Assembly (NCBI RefSeq): GCF_035555955.1
Contig: NZ_DATMGA010000027.1
Span: 1-64,000, forward strand
Direction of reading: 5' to 3'
DNA: 64,000 nucleotides
Origin: Eoetvoesia sp035555955
GTDB taxonomy: Bacteria; Pseudomonadota; Gammaproteobacteria; Burkholderiales; Burkholderiaceae_B
In this document: piece after piece, positions 62,210-64,000 of the stretch
Position numbering within the stretch: the first letter of the stretch is position 1
Layout: each line of letters begins with the position of its first letter
Made by a program: the position numbers and the translations under genes
The notes under the pieces: generated by a model
Databases searched by the model: none
Seen by the model: only the letters and a program-made list of their open reading frames with translations
Told to the model about the DNA's origin: nothing

Positions 62210-62935
62210 ATGAACGCCACCGCCAAGAAAACCAGGCCGCGAGCCAAGGGCCGCCCTGATGCCGTGGATGGTGTCGGCCGGGAAGCCCTGCTGCAAGCCA
62301 CCATAGAAGAACTTCGCAGCACCTCGCCCGAAGCCCTGACGCTTGCCGGAGTTGCAGCGCGCGCCGGCGTGCATCCCGCCCTTATTCGCTATTATTTCGG
62401 CGACAAGAACGGCCTTCTGCAAAACGCGGTGCAGGTGCTGGTGGAACAAGGCCAGGAGGCGGCCCGCTCCAAGATAGAAAGCAACGCCCCTCTGGCCGAA
62501 AAACTGACTGACAGGCTAAGCAGCATGATCGCCCTCATCCAGGCCAATCCGCACTTCCACCGCCTGGTTCTGGACAAGGTCTATGGCCAGACGGGCGTGG
62601 CCGCCAAAGAGCAACTGCTAAGCCGTATCACCAGCCGGGGCATGCGGCTTACCATCGCCATGCTGCACGACAGTTCCGGCGCGCCCGCGCGCCCCGTGGA
62701 TCCGCGCTTCCTGCACGTCGCCATCATCGGCCTGACCGAATTCTTCGTGCCCGCCAAGCCCCTGCTGCAGGAGCTGTTCGGGGCGGATGCCGACATGGAA
62801 GACCTGAAGGCCCGCTACATACATTTTCTCAGCGACCTGCTTCTGCACGGCCTGCTCGAAACCCCTGCCCCCGCTCCCACCGCACGCAAGCCCGCGGCAC
62901 GCAAGGAAAAACGCGGCGAGCCTCCGCAAGACTGA
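62210..62935 (+). CDS. TetR family transcriptional regulator
   Basis: 241 residues. The N-terminal helix-turn-helix is at about 26-72, including LTLAGVAARAGVHPALIRYYFGDKNGLL. The C-terminal ligand domain is followed by a basic, Ala/Pro-rich tail (TARKPAARKEKR). It stands between the divergent binding-protein gene and the Rieske oxygenase gene, both of which carry the same operator over their -10 boxes, so it most probably represses both and is released by a pathway compound. Confidence 0.92.
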   Translation: MNATAKKTRPRAKGRPDAVDGVGREALLQATIEELRSTSPEALTLAGVAARAGVHPALIRYYFGDKNGLLQNAVQVLVEQGQEAARSKIESNAPLAEKLTDRLSSMIALIQANPHFHRLVLDKVYGQTGVAAKEQLLSRITSRGMRLTIAMLHDSSGAPARPVDPRFLHVAIIGLTEFFVPAKPLLQELFGADADMEDLKARYIHFLSDLLLHGLLETPAPAPTARKPAARKEKRGEPPQD

Positions 62936-62954
62936 TCCTGCGCGTCGCCATGCA

Positions 62955-62984
62955 TTGACATCCGGCTCTCGAATCGGCAATAAT
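62955..62984 (+). promoter_or_regulatory. Proposed promoter of the Rieske oxygenase gene at 63035
   Basis: -35 TTGACA (62955-62960, exact consensus), 18-bp spacer, -10 AATAAT (62979-62984). The -10 starts one base before the operator, the same geometry as the promoter at 62084. Confidence 0.7.
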
Positions 62985-63003
62985 TCATTCTATCGTGAAT
63001 TAA
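62980..63003. promoter_or_regulatory. Operator ATAATTC-N10-GAATTAA at the Rieske oxygenase promoter
   Basis: Arms at 62980-62986 and 62997-63003, six of seven positions complementary, spacer 10 as in the site at 62065-62088. It begins within the -10 box of the rightward promoter. Confidence 0.7.
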
Positions 63004-63034
63004 TTTTAGCCATCCGGCCGGGACACTGAACATC

Positions 63035-64000
63035 ATGCTGAAGAACTATTGGTATGCCGCCTGTACCAGCGAAATGCTGGCTGCCCAGCCGCTGGGGCGC
63101 ATCATCTGCAACGAGCCGGTCGTCATATTCCGGCAACAAGATGGAACGGCCTCGATCCTGCGCAATGTGTGTCCGCACCGGCAGGCGCCGCTTTCCATGG
63201 GAAGCGTGCACGGCGGCGTGCTGCGCTGCGCCTACCACGGCATGGAGTTCGACGCGGGCGGGCATTGCGTGCATATTCCTTCGCAAGACGTCATTCCCCC
63301 CAAAGCCCACATCAAGAGCTATCCCACATGCGAACGCTACGGCTTCGTATGGATATGGCCCGGCGATCCCGAGCTGGCTCTGGATGCCGAACCGCCCGCC
63401 ATGCCGTGGCGCGAAGACAAAGGCTGGAACACCGAAATCATCCAGTATTTCCACGTCAAGGGCTCTCATCTGCTCATGAACGACAACCTGCTGGATCTTT
63501 CGCATGTGGCGTTCCTGCATGCCAACTCCATCGGCTTCGACTCCAAGCGCCTGGACAACGACCCGCTGGAGGTCACAGTGCAGGACAACTACGTCAGCAC
63601 GCGGCGCGTGTTCAAGAACACCATCCAGGCGCCCGCCCACAAAGCCTGGCGCGAACTGGCCGAGCCCATCGACCGCACGCAGCTGGCCGAATGGCACCCG
63701 CCATGCACCATCAACATCCTGGCTCGCAACGAAAACGCCCACGACCAGGTGGACTTGCGCGCCGACCACCTCATCACCCCCGAAACCGGCACCACACACC
63801 ACTATTACGTGGCCATGTCGCGCAATTTCCGCATCGACGACGCAGAGCTTACAAGCAAGCTGGACGCCGATGCGCGCCGCGTCCATAACGAAGACCTGGA
63901 AATCGCCGAAGCGCAGCAAAACATGAAACAATGGACCAACGGCGCGCCCGACATGGCCCTGAAGGCCGACAAGGCCGTCAACGCTTCGCACCGCATCCTG
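63035..64000 (+). CDS. Rieske non-haem iron oxygenase, VanA-like (3' end beyond window)
   Basis: 322 codons are visible and the frame is open at the right edge. It starts MLKNYWYAAC. Rieske ligands are C46-x-H48 (CPHRQ) and C65-xx-H68 (CAYHG). The iron-site motif DNLLDLSHVAFLH gives His157 and His162, exactly the same positions as in the VanA-like enzyme at 47798, so both belong to one subfamily of aromatic demethylases or hydroxylases. A reductase may follow outside the window. The gene is controlled by the proposed promoter and operator at 62955-63003. Confidence 0.9.
   Translation, partial: MLKNYWYAACTSEMLAAQPLGRIICNEPVVIFRQQDGTASILRNVCPHRQAPLSMGSVHGGVLRCAYHGMEFDAGGHCVHIPSQDVIPPKAHIKSYPTCERYGFVWIWPGDPELALDAEPPAMPWREDKGWNTEIIQYFHVKGSHLLMNDNLLDLSHVAFLHANSIGFDSKRLDNDPLEVTVQDNYVSTRRVFKNTIQAPAHKAWRELAEPIDRTQLAEWHPPCTINILARNENAHDQVDLRADHLITPETGTTHHYYVAMSRNFRIDDAELTSKLDADARRVHNEDLEIAEAQQNMKQWTNGAPDMALKADKAVNASHRIL

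Noticed and set aside
1..64000. tRNA, rRNA, integrase, transposase and riboswitch signals
   Set aside because: I looked through the intergenic regions by eye and found no cloverleaf, rRNA segment, insertion-sequence ends or known riboswitch core that I could support.

Overview
The window looks like a chromosome segment of a GC-rich betaproteobacterium, most likely family Alcaligenaceae (Bordetella/Achromobacter/Pusillimonas relatives). The reasons are gene content and order (fmdB-DUF502-aspS ... clsB; a tandem pair of cyanophycin synthetase genes beside an ABC exporter and a DUF1854 gene), a large number of solute-binding proteins with aromatic-acid style catabolic genes, and copies of an ~80-bp GC-rich palindromic repeat of a kind I associate with this family. 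The assignment is inference; there is no rRNA or tRNA gene in the window.

Layout. 1-3317 (-): an operon of an opine-dehydrogenase-like enzyme, a 3-hydroxyacyl-CoA-dehydrogenase-like enzyme, an SsuA/TauA-type binding protein and the start of its ABC ATPase, three of them joined by ATGA overlaps. 3512-4822: a membrane diguanylate cyclase. 4951-9227: a Rieske oxygenase, an SDR dehydrogenase and a LivK-type binding protein, divergent from an IclR regulator. 9316-12939: a thiolase and a FadN-type beta-oxidation fusion. 13221-19307: housekeeping block (class II amidotransferase; clsB, EEP-family protein, aspS, DUF502, fmdB). 19953-23612: PLP aminotransferase, ubiA and an antiporter, then a previously unlisted 34-residue membrane peptide. 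23919-26764: a complete TRAP transporter. 26964-27593: a 2OG-Fe(II) oxygenase. 27660-32474: a Liv-type ABC importer with a fused LivH-LivM permease. 32888-34846: an XdhC protein and an exported methyltransferase-like protein.

34.9-43 kb is the cyanophycin locus: full-length cphA, a second cphA lacking the last domain, and divergently an ABC exporter with an unusual N-terminal domain plus DUF1854. 43.0-48.9 kb is visibly AT-richer than the rest and carries a second complete Liv importer and a VanA-like Rieske oxygenase; it is probably acquired DNA. 48.9-54 kb: a LysR regulator divergent from a flavin monooxygenase, aldehyde dehydrogenase and alcohol dehydrogenase. 54-56 kb: a Tgl-like (transglutaminase-related) protein and an AA_synth-family protein. 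56.3-60.3 kb: FAH hydrolase, VOC protein, MhpA-like hydroxylase and a GntR regulator, with matching operator-like sites before the first and last genes. 60.4-64 kb: HiPIP, an NMT1-type binding protein, a TetR regulator and a truncated VanA-like Rieske oxygenase; the binding protein and the oxygenase carry the same 24-bp operator in the same position on their promoters.

Overall the window is a string of small uptake-plus-oxidation modules, each with its own regulator, placed around a short core of housekeeping genes. Three Rieske oxygenase components are present but no reductase, and two binding proteins lack adjacent permeases, so these modules must share or borrow partners from elsewhere.
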